NCBI GenBank assembly: GCA_937872615.1
Contig: CALMTT010000073.1
Span: 1-39,071, forward strand
Length of the DNA stretch: 39,071 nt
Source: an uncultured Verrucomicrobiaceae bacterium
Lineage (GTDB): Bacteria; Verrucomicrobiota; Verrucomicrobiia; Verrucomicrobiales; Verrucomicrobiaceae
Direction of reading: 5' to 3'
Part shown: positions 23,593 through 30,585 of the stretch, one piece after another
Position numbering within the stretch: position 1 is the stretch's first letter
Layout of the letters: the number at the start of each line of letters is the position of its first letter
Made by a program: the position numbers and the translations under genes
Notes under the pieces: generated by a model
What the model was told of the DNA's origin: nothing
The model's input: only the letters and a program-made list of their open reading frames with translations
Database searches by the model: none

Positions 23593-24930
23593 TTACTTCG
23601 CAGCCTCATACACACTCCAGGTGCCATCGACGCGACCCGCGATGAGCTGCGCTTTGTCGGTGAAAGTGAGCGAGGAGGTCCAGTCGGGTTGTTTTTCGAG
23701 CAGGAGCTTTTCGGTGAGGTCGGCGGTGTTCCAGAGTTTGAGTGTTTTATCCGTCGCGGTCGAGGCGAGCCGTTTGCCATCGGCGGAGAGCGCGAGGTTC
23801 AAGATGCCGCCTTCATGCGCGAAGCGGCTGGTGAGGATCTTGTTCGTGCCTTCTTTCGCGGCGGCGCTGATCGCCCACACGCGGATGCGGTTGTCACCTC
23901 CCGCGGCGAAAAGCGTTTTGCCATCGGCGCTGAAGACCACGCTCGTTTGCTCCTTCGTCGGCTGCGAGAGTGTGTCGAGTCGCTGGCCTGTCGGGATGCT
24001 CCAAAGCTTCACCGTGCGGTCCGCGCTGGCACTGGCGAGCACCTTGCCATCGGGGCGGAACGAAAGGCCGTTCACCGCGCCGTTGTGGCCTTTGAGCAGG
24101 GCGATCTCTTTGCCTGTCGCGGCATCCCAAAGACGGATTTTTTGATCATAAGCTCCCGTGGCGATCCATTTGCCATCCGGCGAAACGGCGAGTGCATAGG
24201 CGGCATCCGTGTGACCTTCAAAGGAGCGCAAAGAGCTGCCGTCGCTCGTTTTCCAACTCCGCACGATGCCCACGATGCCTGCCTCGCCACCAGCGGCATA
24301 GACCGTCTCGCCATCGGGCGAGAAAGCGACGGCGTTCACCTTGCCCGTGAAGCCGGTGAGTTTGCGAACGATGACTTGATTGACCGGATTGAGCAGCTCC
24401 ACCTCGCCGTAGCGTCCCGCCGCGATGAGCTGCGCCTTCGGCGAAAACGCCACCGCCTGAATCGAGCGCTTCGGCGGCACCGTGGGCGCGATTTTCGGTG
24501 TGATGACCTCTTTCGGCATCGGCTTCGTTTCCGTGATCAGCGGCCCTTTCGCGCCTGCATTGATCCACGCCTTGATGAGCGCGATCTCCTCCGCTTTCAG
24601 TTTCTCGCGCTTGCCCGGCGGCATGAATTCATTCTTCCCGCCGCGACCCGAGCGACCTTCGAGAAACTTCACCAGCAGCGACTCCTCCGCCTTCCCCGCC
24701 ACGATGGCCGCGCCTTCCTCGCCGCCCTTCATCAGCGCCGCAAACGTGTCTAAAGCGAACTCCCCATCCGCGTCGTCCGCGCTGTGGCAATCGACGCAGT
24801 AGGTGTCCCACAACGGCGCGATCTGCTTCGTGTAGTCCACGGTTTGGGCGTGGGTGGAAACAATTGAAATCAGTGTAATGAAGGTGGCAGCCGGCCAGAT
24901 CCAGACGTGATGAGATGAATGAGCGTTCAT
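23593..24930 (-). CDS. Cytochrome c - WD40 repeat fusion protein
   Basis: This 445-aa exported protein has an N-terminal signal peptide, then a Planctomycete-type cytochrome c domain with heme motif CVDCH at 45-49 and a possible axial Met103 (EFMPPGKREKL). WD40 repeats fill about residues 165-445 (VAFSPKAQLIAAGRYGEVEL, VAFSPDGETVYAAGGEAG, LAVSPDGKWIATGAYDQKIR and others), forming a beta-propeller. Such fusions are thought to work in the periplasm with DUF1549/DUF1553 proteins, though the reaction is not known. ATG 24930 is chosen as the signal-peptide start; ATG 24948 would add six residues. It is 29 bp upstream of the PPC-domain gene and 28 bp downstream of the membrane protein. Confidence 0.87.
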   Translation of the reverse strand: MNAHSSHHVWIWPAATFITLISIVSTHAQTVDYTKQIAPLWDTYCVDCHSADDADGEFALDTFAALMKGGEEGAAIVAGKAEESLLVKFLEGRSGRGGKNEFMPPGKREKLKAEEIALIKAWINAGAKGPLITETKPMPKEVITPKIAPTVPPKRSIQAVAFSPKAQLIAAGRYGEVELLNPVNQVIVRKLTGFTGKVNAVAFSPDGETVYAAGGEAGIVGIVRSWKTSDGSSLRSFEGHTDAAYALAVSPDGKWIATGAYDQKIRLWDAATGKEIALLKGHNGAVNGLSFRPDGKVLASASADRTVKLWSIPTGQRLDTLSQPTKEQTSVVFSADGKTLFAAGGDNRIRVWAISAAAKEGTNKILTSRFAHEGGILNLALSADGKRLASTATDKTLKLWNTADLTEKLLLEKQPDWTSSLTFTDKAQLIAGRVDGTWSVYEAAK

Positions 24931-24958
24931 GGAATCAAGGAAGTGCAATGCGACGACG

Positions 24959-25387
24959 TCATGGTAGTGGGACGACCCAAAATGAGCGCAGGGGGATGAG
25001 AATCAGCACCGTGTAGATAGCGAGTGTGACCGCGATGAAGATTGATGTCCTTCGCGTAATCGCAGGTTTGTTCACATACAACGAGTACCACGGCGCGAAA
25101 TACACCCCCAGCATCGAGGCATATCCCAAAGGAATAAGAACCCAAATCGCGACAGAAGATATAGGACCCCACAAAGACCTGGGGAAAAAGTGAAGAACCT
25201 CAGCGAAATTGAAGAGCATCAAGAAAAGCGGCCACCCAAAAACAATTTCAAGGTACGCGCCCAATGATTGGACGGCAGAGTGGGTCCACCAAAAAAACCA
25301 TGCCGTCCAAACCAACGCAATGATCCCGGGTATAAGGCCGTGATACCGACGTAAAAGGGGCGGAACAATCCACATTGGCTTAGTCAT
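24959..25387 (-). CDS. Small multipass membrane protein
   Basis: A protein of about 142 aa with four hydrophobic stretches: GLIPGIIALVWTAWFFWW, LEIVFGWPLFLMLFNFA, SVAIWVLIPLGYASMLGVYF and IFIAVTLAIYTVLILIPL. No family is recognised. ATG 25387 (MTKPMWIVPP) is preferred; a GTG at 25411 would add eight residues. The gene is visibly more AT-rich than its neighbours and sits between the DUF1549/DUF1553 gene (35 bp away) and the cytochrome-WD40 gene (28 bp away), a place where I would not expect a membrane gene. It may be a recent insertion in the operon. Confidence 0.65.
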   Translation of the reverse strand: MTKPMWIVPPLLRRYHGLIPGIIALVWTAWFFWWTHSAVQSLGAYLEIVFGWPLFLMLFNFAEVLHFFPRSLWGPISSVAIWVLIPLGYASMLGVYFAPWYSLYVNKPAITRRTSIFIAVTLAIYTVLILIPLRSFWVVPLP

Positions 25388-25422
25388 GGGCAGAGTGGTG
25401 GATTCAGGCACAATCCCATGAT

Positions 25423-27627
25423 TTAGTGATTAAACAAAAACTCCTTCGAGCTCATCAGGCTCCAAAACAGGTCTTCCAGCGTGGTGCGGCGGTCTTCGGG
25501 TTTGGCGGTGGTGAGCAAGGCGGTGGCTTTTTCGAGTTCGCGGTCGGTGGGGGCGCGGGTGAGGGTGAGGAGGTAGGCTTCTTCGATGATCTTGGCGTCG
25601 GGCTGCTGGCTGGTGAGCAGGGCGTCGAGGCGGTTGTCTTTTTGGGCGAGCTTGGTGTTTAACGTTTCGCCGTTCGCGATGTGGAGGGCCTGGGCCATGC
25701 TGGGTTCGTTGGTGCGCTCGCATTCGCAGGTGGCGACGCGGTCGGCGCGGCCGAAACTTTTGAGGAAGTAGCTGGCGATGTTGCTGTCGGGCAGTTGCAG
25801 GGCGCGGAAGCCCATGGGGTAGGCGTCGGCGGTGCCGCGGTTGGCGTTGCGGCGGTCGATCTTGAAGGTGGTGGGCGCGGCGGTGACCTGCGACACGGTG
25901 TCGAGCAGCACCTCGGCCTTCAGTCGGCGCGGGACGTAGTGCGAGCCGTAGCGGAGGTCGGTGATGTTTTCGGGAAGGGTGATGCTGCTGCGCTGGTAGG
26001 TCTCGCTTTGCAGGATGGTGCGCATGAGGGCCTTCAGGTCGAATTTTTGCTTCACGAGATGCTCGCACGCGGCGGCGAAGAGCGGCTCGTTGCTGGCGGG
26101 ATTCGTGACGCGGAGGTCATCGACGGCCTCGACGAGTCCGCTGCCGAAAAAGTTCGCCCACACGCGATTCACGATGGCGCGTTGGAAGAGCTTATTATTG
26201 GCGCTGGTGAGCCAGTTCGCGAGCGTGATGCGTCGATCCTCGCTGGAGGTCATCGAGACGGGCTGCAAGGCATCAAGCGGGCGCGGCGGCTGCGATTTGC
26301 CGGTGAGCGGCGCGACGAGATCGCCCTGCGTGTCGCTGAAAAGCACGCGTTCATCGGCCTGCGTGCCGTTTTTCGTGCGCACGCGGGCGAAGAGATTCGC
26401 GAAGGCGTAGTATTGATCGTAGGTCCACTTTTCCATCGGGTGGTTGTGGCATTTCGCGCAGCCGATGGAGGTGCCGAGGAAGGCCACGCTGACGGTTTCG
26501 GCGCACTTCGTCGGCTCGTCATTGAGGATGAAAAAGTTGCCGCCGCCGTGCTCGAGCGTGCTGCCGGTGGCGGTGAGCAGATCACGCACCATGGCGTCCC
26601 ACGGCGTGTTCGCGGCGACGTGACGGCGGATCCAGTTGTAATACGACCACATGGCCTGCGGCATGAGTTTGTCGCCATTCACGAGGAAGAGATCGCTCCA
26701 GCGATGCGACCAGTAATCGACGAACTCAGGCCGCTTCAGCAGCGCGTCGATGAGGCGGTCGCGTTTGTCGGCGGCCTTGTCGGCGAGGAAGACCTTCGCC
26801 TCTTCCATCGTGGGCAAAACGCCGATGGTGTCGAGAAACGCGCGGCGCAGGAACTCCGCATCCGTGGCGCGACCAGAGGGCGGGATGTTCAGCTCGCGAA
26901 GTTTCGTCAAAACATGCTCGTCGATGAAGTTGCGTGGTTTCAAGGCCGCGAAGGCCTCTGTGTTCGGCTTGCCAGGATTCGGCACGGTGACGGTGGTGAC
27001 GCTCAGCAGGCTCAGATACCAGGCGCTGACGGTTCCTTCGCCGCTGCCGGTGATCTTGATGAGGCCGGTGTCGTCCACGGTGGCCACGCTGGCATTGGTG
27101 GCGTTGTATTTGCACCAGCGCGTCACGTCCTCGCTGTGCCCGTCGCTGAATTTCGCGGTCACCTTGAGCTGCACGCTCTTTCCCGCCTGCGAGACGAGAT
27201 GCGGCTCCGACACGCTGAGCGAAACGATGCGCGGATCATCGGCTTTGGGACCTGGAGCCCCGGCCGCGATCCAATCGACGATGGCTTTGTATTCCGGCGA
27301 GTTCACCTCAAAGCGCTTGTCGCCCTTGTGCGGCACCGCTTTGACCGCTTTGAGCAAAAAGAGGCTGCGAGCCGGATCTTCGAGCGTGAGACGACGGCCA
27401 TTCGCACTGCGCGTGATCGAAAGCCAGTCGCCCTCGTCATCGAAACCGCGCAGCGAAAGGCGAAAGCCGCCTTGTCCCGCCGCCGCGCCATGACAGGCAC
27501 CCATCGCGCAGCCGTAGCGGGTGAGGATCGGCTGGATGGTGTTGCGGAAAGACGGGGCTTCGGCGGCTTGGGTGGCCGGGGCGAGGGTCAAAACACCGGC
27601 GAGGAGGCTGGTCAGGGCGCGTTTCAT
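25423..27627 (-). CDS. DUF1549/DUF1553 protein with cytochrome-like N-terminus
   Basis: This 734-aa exported protein has a signal peptide (MKRALTSLLAGVLTLAPATQ), then a heme-type motif CAMGACH at 40-46 (CX4CH rather than CxxCH). An Ig-like (Big_2) region with VTAKFSDGHSEDVTRW and ATVDDTGLIKITGSGEGTVS follows at about 130-215. The DUF1549 part begins near FIDEHVLTKLRELNIPPSGR and contains IGCAKCHNHP near 387. The DUF1553 part contains RITLANWLTSANN and IVNRVWANFFG and ends with the family hallmark SSKEFLFNH. This family is abundant in Planctomycetes and Verrucomicrobia and its biochemistry is unknown. ATG 27627 is chosen because it starts the signal peptide; upstream open frame overlaps rplS in antisense. 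First gene of a four-gene operon. Confidence 0.9.
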   Translation of the reverse strand: MKRALTSLLAGVLTLAPATQAAEAPSFRNTIQPILTRYGCAMGACHGAAAGQGGFRLSLRGFDDEGDWLSITRSANGRRLTLEDPARSLFLLKAVKAVPHKGDKRFEVNSPEYKAIVDWIAAGAPGPKADDPRIVSLSVSEPHLVSQAGKSVQLKVTAKFSDGHSEDVTRWCKYNATNASVATVDDTGLIKITGSGEGTVSAWYLSLLSVTTVTVPNPGKPNTEAFAALKPRNFIDEHVLTKLRELNIPPSGRATDAEFLRRAFLDTIGVLPTMEEAKVFLADKAADKRDRLIDALLKRPEFVDYWSHRWSDLFLVNGDKLMPQAMWSYYNWIRRHVAANTPWDAMVRDLLTATGSTLEHGGGNFFILNDEPTKCAETVSVAFLGTSIGCAKCHNHPMEKWTYDQYYAFANLFARVRTKNGTQADERVLFSDTQGDLVAPLTGKSQPPRPLDALQPVSMTSSEDRRITLANWLTSANNKLFQRAIVNRVWANFFGSGLVEAVDDLRVTNPASNEPLFAAACEHLVKQKFDLKALMRTILQSETYQRSSITLPENITDLRYGSHYVPRRLKAEVLLDTVSQVTAAPTTFKIDRRNANRGTADAYPMGFRALQLPDSNIASYFLKSFGRADRVATCECERTNEPSMAQALHIANGETLNTKLAQKDNRLDALLTSQQPDAKIIEEAYLLTLTRAPTDRELEKATALLTTAKPEDRRTTLEDLFWSLMSSKEFLFNH

Positions 27628-27710
27628 GGGGGGACAGCGGTGGAAACTACGTCTCCCGACCCTGTTTCTAAATGGACGATGCCGCTTTGCGTTTGCGTGA
27701 TCGGAGGCCC

Positions 27711-27735
27711 AAAACAGGGGGAAAAGCCCTGTTTT
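27711..27735. promoter_or_regulatory. Stem-loop in the rplS upstream region
   Basis: AAAACAGGG (27711-27719) pairs perfectly with CCCTGTTTT (27727-27735) around a 7-base A-rich loop. The word AAACAGG or its complement occurs four times in 27661-27775. The intergenic space between the divergent DUF1549 gene and rplS (about 240 bp) must contain both promoters. The hairpin could be an L19 leader structure, an operator, or an early terminator followed by weak T content; the sequence does not decide. Confidence 0.4.
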
Positions 27736-27868
27736 AGGGGGGCGGGAGGCCGGGGAGGTTCTAAAAACAGGTTGCCAAAAGGGGGAAACTGCCCACCTTC
27801 GCGCCCCCTCGCCCCCCAGGACCGATTGTTTCAACCCCTCCTGAGGCGCGCATTGGACCCCATTTGCC

Positions 27869-28231
27869 ATGAATACCATTGAGAAGATCAACCAAGAGCA
27901 GTTGAAGAAGGAAGTCGCCGAGTTTCGCGTGGGCGACACCGTGAAGGTGCACACTCGAGTCATCGAAGGTGACAAGGAGCGTATCCAGATCTTCGCCGGC
28001 ATCGTCATCGCCCGCAAAGGCTTCGACATCAACGAGGCCTTCACCGTCCGCAAGATCAGCTACGGCGAAGGTGTGGAGCGTGTCTTCCCCCTTCATAGCC
28101 CGAAAGTGGCCAAGATCGAAGTGACCAAGTCCGGTCGCGTGCGTCGCAACCGCCTGCACTACCTCCGCGGCCGTCAGGGCAAGGAAGCCATGACCGTCAA
28201 GGACGTGGCCCAGCAGAACGAAGCCGCCTAA
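27869..28231 (+). CDS. rplS: 50S ribosomal protein L19
   Basis: The 120-aa product matches L19 throughout: FRVGDTVKVHTRVIEGDKER, IQIFAGIVIARKG, FTVRKISYGEGVERVFPLHS, and the basic RVRRNRLHYLRGRQGK. L19 sits at the 30S-50S interface of the ribosome. Length is normal (about 115-120 aa). The gene is usually near trmD, rimM and rpsP; here it stands alone between two minus-strand genes and ends 26 bp before a strong terminator. No Shine-Dalgarno is obvious before ATG 27869. Confidence 0.97.
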   Translation: MNTIEKINQEQLKKEVAEFRVGDTVKVHTRVIEGDKERIQIFAGIVIARKGFDINEAFTVRKISYGEGVERVFPLHSPKVAKIEVTKSGRVRRNRLHYLRGRQGKEAMTVKDVAQQNEAA

Positions 28232-28257
28232 TCGGCGCTCGGTCTCCATTGGATTTC

Positions 28258-28290
28258 AAAAAGGCCGGAAGCTCGTCTTCCGGCCTTTTT
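28258..28290. terminator. Bidirectional rho-independent terminator
   Basis: AAAAAGGCCGGAAG (28258-28271) pairs with CTTCCGGCCTTTTT (28277-28290) around the loop CTCGT, a perfect 14-bp stem with U-runs on both strands. It serves rplS on the plus strand and the convergent hydrolase gene, whose stop is at 28296, on the minus strand. Confidence 0.93.
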
Positions 28291-28295
28291 GTGTC

Positions 28296-29918
28296 TCAAT
28301 CCATCACCGGCAGCAGCAGGCGCGAAGCGTGCTCTTTCTCATGCAGCACGGTGTGCTTGGCCTTCACAGTCTCTTTGAGCCAGTCGATGGTCTGCGGGCC
28401 GCCAGTCTGGTTGTTCGGTTCGTAAAGCGGCGCGCCGGTGCTGCTGACCGTCACACGGAGGCGATGGCCCTTGTTTAAAATGATGCTCGTCCAGCCGAGG
28501 TGCCATTTCAGCTTCGCCGGCTCGCCAGGGATGAGCAGCGCCTCGTGATCAAAGCCCTCGCGATACCGCGCCCGCAGCGGGTAATCCATCAGCAGCATGC
28601 TGCGGCCATCGGGATACACATCGGAGACGCGCACGATGAAGTCCGTGTCCTTCGCGGTCGATTTCACCCACAGCTCGGCAAAGACCTCGCCGGTGATTTC
28701 GAGCGGCTTTTCCAGAACCGGCGTCGTCCACACGCGCACGTCCTTTTGCGCCTCGAAAGCCTGCGCGTCCTTCGCTCCAAGGAAGGCGCGGCCGGGCATC
28801 TCCATCGGCTTCAGCGGATCGCAGTCGTAACTGGTGCCGCTGGAGGATGCGGAAGGCGTTTCAGATTTCAAAACACCCTCGTCATGCAGGTAAAAGCTCG
28901 TCTCCTTCGCTGCAGGTGGCCAGTCGGCGGCCTCGCGCCACACATTGCCGGGGGCTCCAGCCTCACCGGTGGCACCCATGACGTAGTAGCGGACCGCTGG
29001 CTCCTTTTCGATGCCGTTGTCGATGCCTTTGAGCCAGTGATCGAACCACTTCACCATGTGCTCGACCTCCGGCCAGGTGGCGTTGGGCGGATACTGCATC
29101 TCCGCCACCTTGCTGCCCTTGTTGAGCCGCCCGTGCAGCCACGGGCCGAGCAGGAGCTGCTGCGGCGCGTTCTTTTTCCGTCCCATGTAGCTCATCACGC
29201 TGCCCTGCACCATGAAGTCATACCAACTACCGATGGTGAAGCAGGGCACGTTCATTTTGTCGAAGTGCAGCGTGCAGTCCTCCGCACGCCAGTAGTCGTC
29301 GTAATGCGGATGCGTGTCCCATTCGCGGAGCAGCGCGTCGTTGTCCAACGGCACGCGGCAGTTCTTGCCAAAGTCTGCGAAGCGTCCCGGCCGCGTCACG
29401 CCGCCGATGCGGTAGCCTTCTTGAAACAGGCTCAAGCCGGTATCGACCATGTACTGGCACACGAGATGAGGCGGCTGCGTGACCGCGAGGAAGTTCTGCG
29501 CGAAGCCGCCCTGCGAGCTGCCGAAGGTGCCCACCTTGCCTGTGCTCCACGGCTGCGTGGCGAGCCATTCGCAAGTGTCGTAGCCGTCCTTCTTCTCGCC
29601 CCAGGCCAGGGCGCGATAGCCGACATACTGCCCCTCGCTCTTTTGCGAGCCGCGGAAGTTCACCATCGCCACCGCAAAGCCATGCTTCGCGAGCTCCGCG
29701 GCATTTTTGCGAGTCGAGGCCCCGCTGATGTCCGCGTAGCGCTGCTCAAACACCGCCGGCCATTTTCCCTCGCCTTCCGGCAGGTAAAGATAGGCCGAAA
29801 GCCGCACGCCATCACGCATCGGGATCATCACATGCTGCTCGCGAACGTCACCGAGGTCGAGTTTCGGTAAGTCTTGCGCGTGAGCTGCAAGGGCGAAGAA
29901 GAGGAGGAGGCGTTTCAT
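28296..29918 (-). CDS. CocE/NonD family hydrolase (X-Pro dipeptidyl-peptidase-like)
   Basis: This 540-aa secreted alpha/beta hydrolase has a short signal peptide (MKRLLLFFALAAHAQ). The S15/CocE core starts with VMIPMRDGVRLSAYLYLPEG and contains the nucleophile elbow GSSQG with Ser135, followed by the GPWLHG block that carries the likely catalytic His. A C-terminal jelly-roll (PepX_C) contains DTDFIVRVSDVYPDG and LWVKSTAKD. Family members cleave peptide, ester or beta-lactam bonds; the substrate here is unknown. ATG 29918 is preferred because it starts the signal peptide; an ATG at 29939 lies inside a palindromic repeat and would add seven residues. The repeat abuts the start codon and may influence initiation. 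Confidence 0.9.
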   Translation of the reverse strand: MKRLLLFFALAAHAQDLPKLDLGDVREQHVMIPMRDGVRLSAYLYLPEGEGKWPAVFEQRYADISGASTRKNAAELAKHGFAVAMVNFRGSQKSEGQYVGYRALAWGEKKDGYDTCEWLATQPWSTGKVGTFGSSQGGFAQNFLAVTQPPHLVCQYMVDTGLSLFQEGYRIGGVTRPGRFADFGKNCRVPLDNDALLREWDTHPHYDDYWRAEDCTLHFDKMNVPCFTIGSWYDFMVQGSVMSYMGRKKNAPQQLLLGPWLHGRLNKGSKVAEMQYPPNATWPEVEHMVKWFDHWLKGIDNGIEKEPAVRYYVMGATGEAGAPGNVWREAADWPPAAKETSFYLHDEGVLKSETPSASSSGTSYDCDPLKPMEMPGRAFLGAKDAQAFEAQKDVRVWTTPVLEKPLEITGEVFAELWVKSTAKDTDFIVRVSDVYPDGRSMLLMDYPLRARYREGFDHEALLIPGEPAKLKWHLGWTSIILNKGHRLRVTVSSTGAPLYEPNNQTGGPQTIDWLKETVKAKHTVLHEKEHASRLLLPVMD

Positions 29919-29993
29919 GTTCCAAGTTTCTCGTTTCAAGTGCCTGACACCAACGCCGCAGCGCCATCAAACTTGAAACTTGGAACCTGAAAC
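29912..29993. repeat. Inverted repeat covering the hydrolase start codon
   Basis: The minus-strand arm at 29912-29930 (GAAACTTGGAACATGAAAC) and the plus-strand arm at 29975-29993 (GAAACTTGGAACCTGAAAC) match at 18 of 19 positions. The ATG of the hydrolase lies inside the left arm. The arms flank a 44-bp centre. A related word (CTTGAAAC) recurs beside each arm, so it looks like a dispersed palindromic element rather than a single operator. Confidence 0.75.
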
Positions 29994-30006
29994 TGGCGCC
30001 TCACTC

Positions 30007-30585
30007 TCACGGCCTGCCCAGCAGGCGTTTCACATCCTCCTCGGAGTAGGCCTGGTTGGTGTTAGAGCCGCGTTCCTCGATGATTTTCTCCGGACGCGCC
30101 GTGCGCAGGCTCTTCGGCAGGGCAGAGCGGGTGCCAAAGACATCATTCGCGCCGCTGAACACGCTGTTGCCAGACGGTGCGCCCTTGCCCGCGTCAAACG
30201 CGGAGCCCGTGCCGAATTCCTTTTTCGATAAAAGGCTGCCTTTGTCGGATCCGGAGAACCTCGAGTTTGCATACTGCGACTCGCCGAAACCTTTCGCCGT
30301 GTCCGTTTTATAGGCCTGGCTCATGCCGCCCGCCTTTTTATCCGCGGCGAAGTTCGAGGAGCGAAAGCTTTTCTTCTGAAAATGGGAACCCATGCTGCCC
30401 GAATCCTTCGAGTTATCCATGTACTTCTGGTAGCTGCTCTGGCGGGTCATGTCGGGACGGTCGAGCCGCTGGCCGAGCGTCTGGCTCATCGGGTCCTTTT
30501 TCTTCTTTTTGCCCTTCGAGCTGCCGCAGGAGCAGAGCAGCAGCGCCGGGAGGAGAGCGAGGGCGATGAAGGTGATGCGGTTCAT
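30007..30585 (-). CDS. Lys/Ser-rich lipoprotein of unknown function
   Basis: A 192-aa lipoprotein: MNRITFIALALLPALLLCSC with lipobox ending at Cys20, then GSSKGKKKKKD and a low-complexity, polar, probably disordered body (SYQKYMDNSKDSGSMGSHFQ, SGSDKGSLLSKK). The C-terminus (ERGSNTNQAYSEEDVKRLLG) may be a short helix. It overlaps the stop of the 2051-aa TPR gene by four bases (ATGA), so translation is likely coupled and the two products probably work together. I do not recognise a family. Confidence 0.78.
   Translation of the reverse strand: MNRITFIALALLPALLLCSCGSSKGKKKKKDPMSQTLGQRLDRPDMTRQSSYQKYMDNSKDSGSMGSHFQKKSFRSSNFAADKKAGGMSQAYKTDTAKGFGESQYANSRFSGSDKGSLLSKKEFGTGSAFDAGKGAPSGNSVFSGANDVFGTRSALPKSLRTARPEKIIEERGSNTNQAYSEEDVKRLLGRP

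Noticed and set aside
25681..27882. 733-codon open frame on the plus strand, antisense to the DUF1549/DUF1553 gene
   Set aside because: It lies opposite a clear family gene, lacks any recognisable motif, is rich in Ala/Gly/Arg as expected from antisense of GC-rich codons, and overlaps the rplS start.
27628..28053. Extension of the DUF1549/DUF1553 frame antisense to rplS
   Set aside because: It would precede the signal peptide with 142 unrelated residues opposite a ribosomal protein gene.
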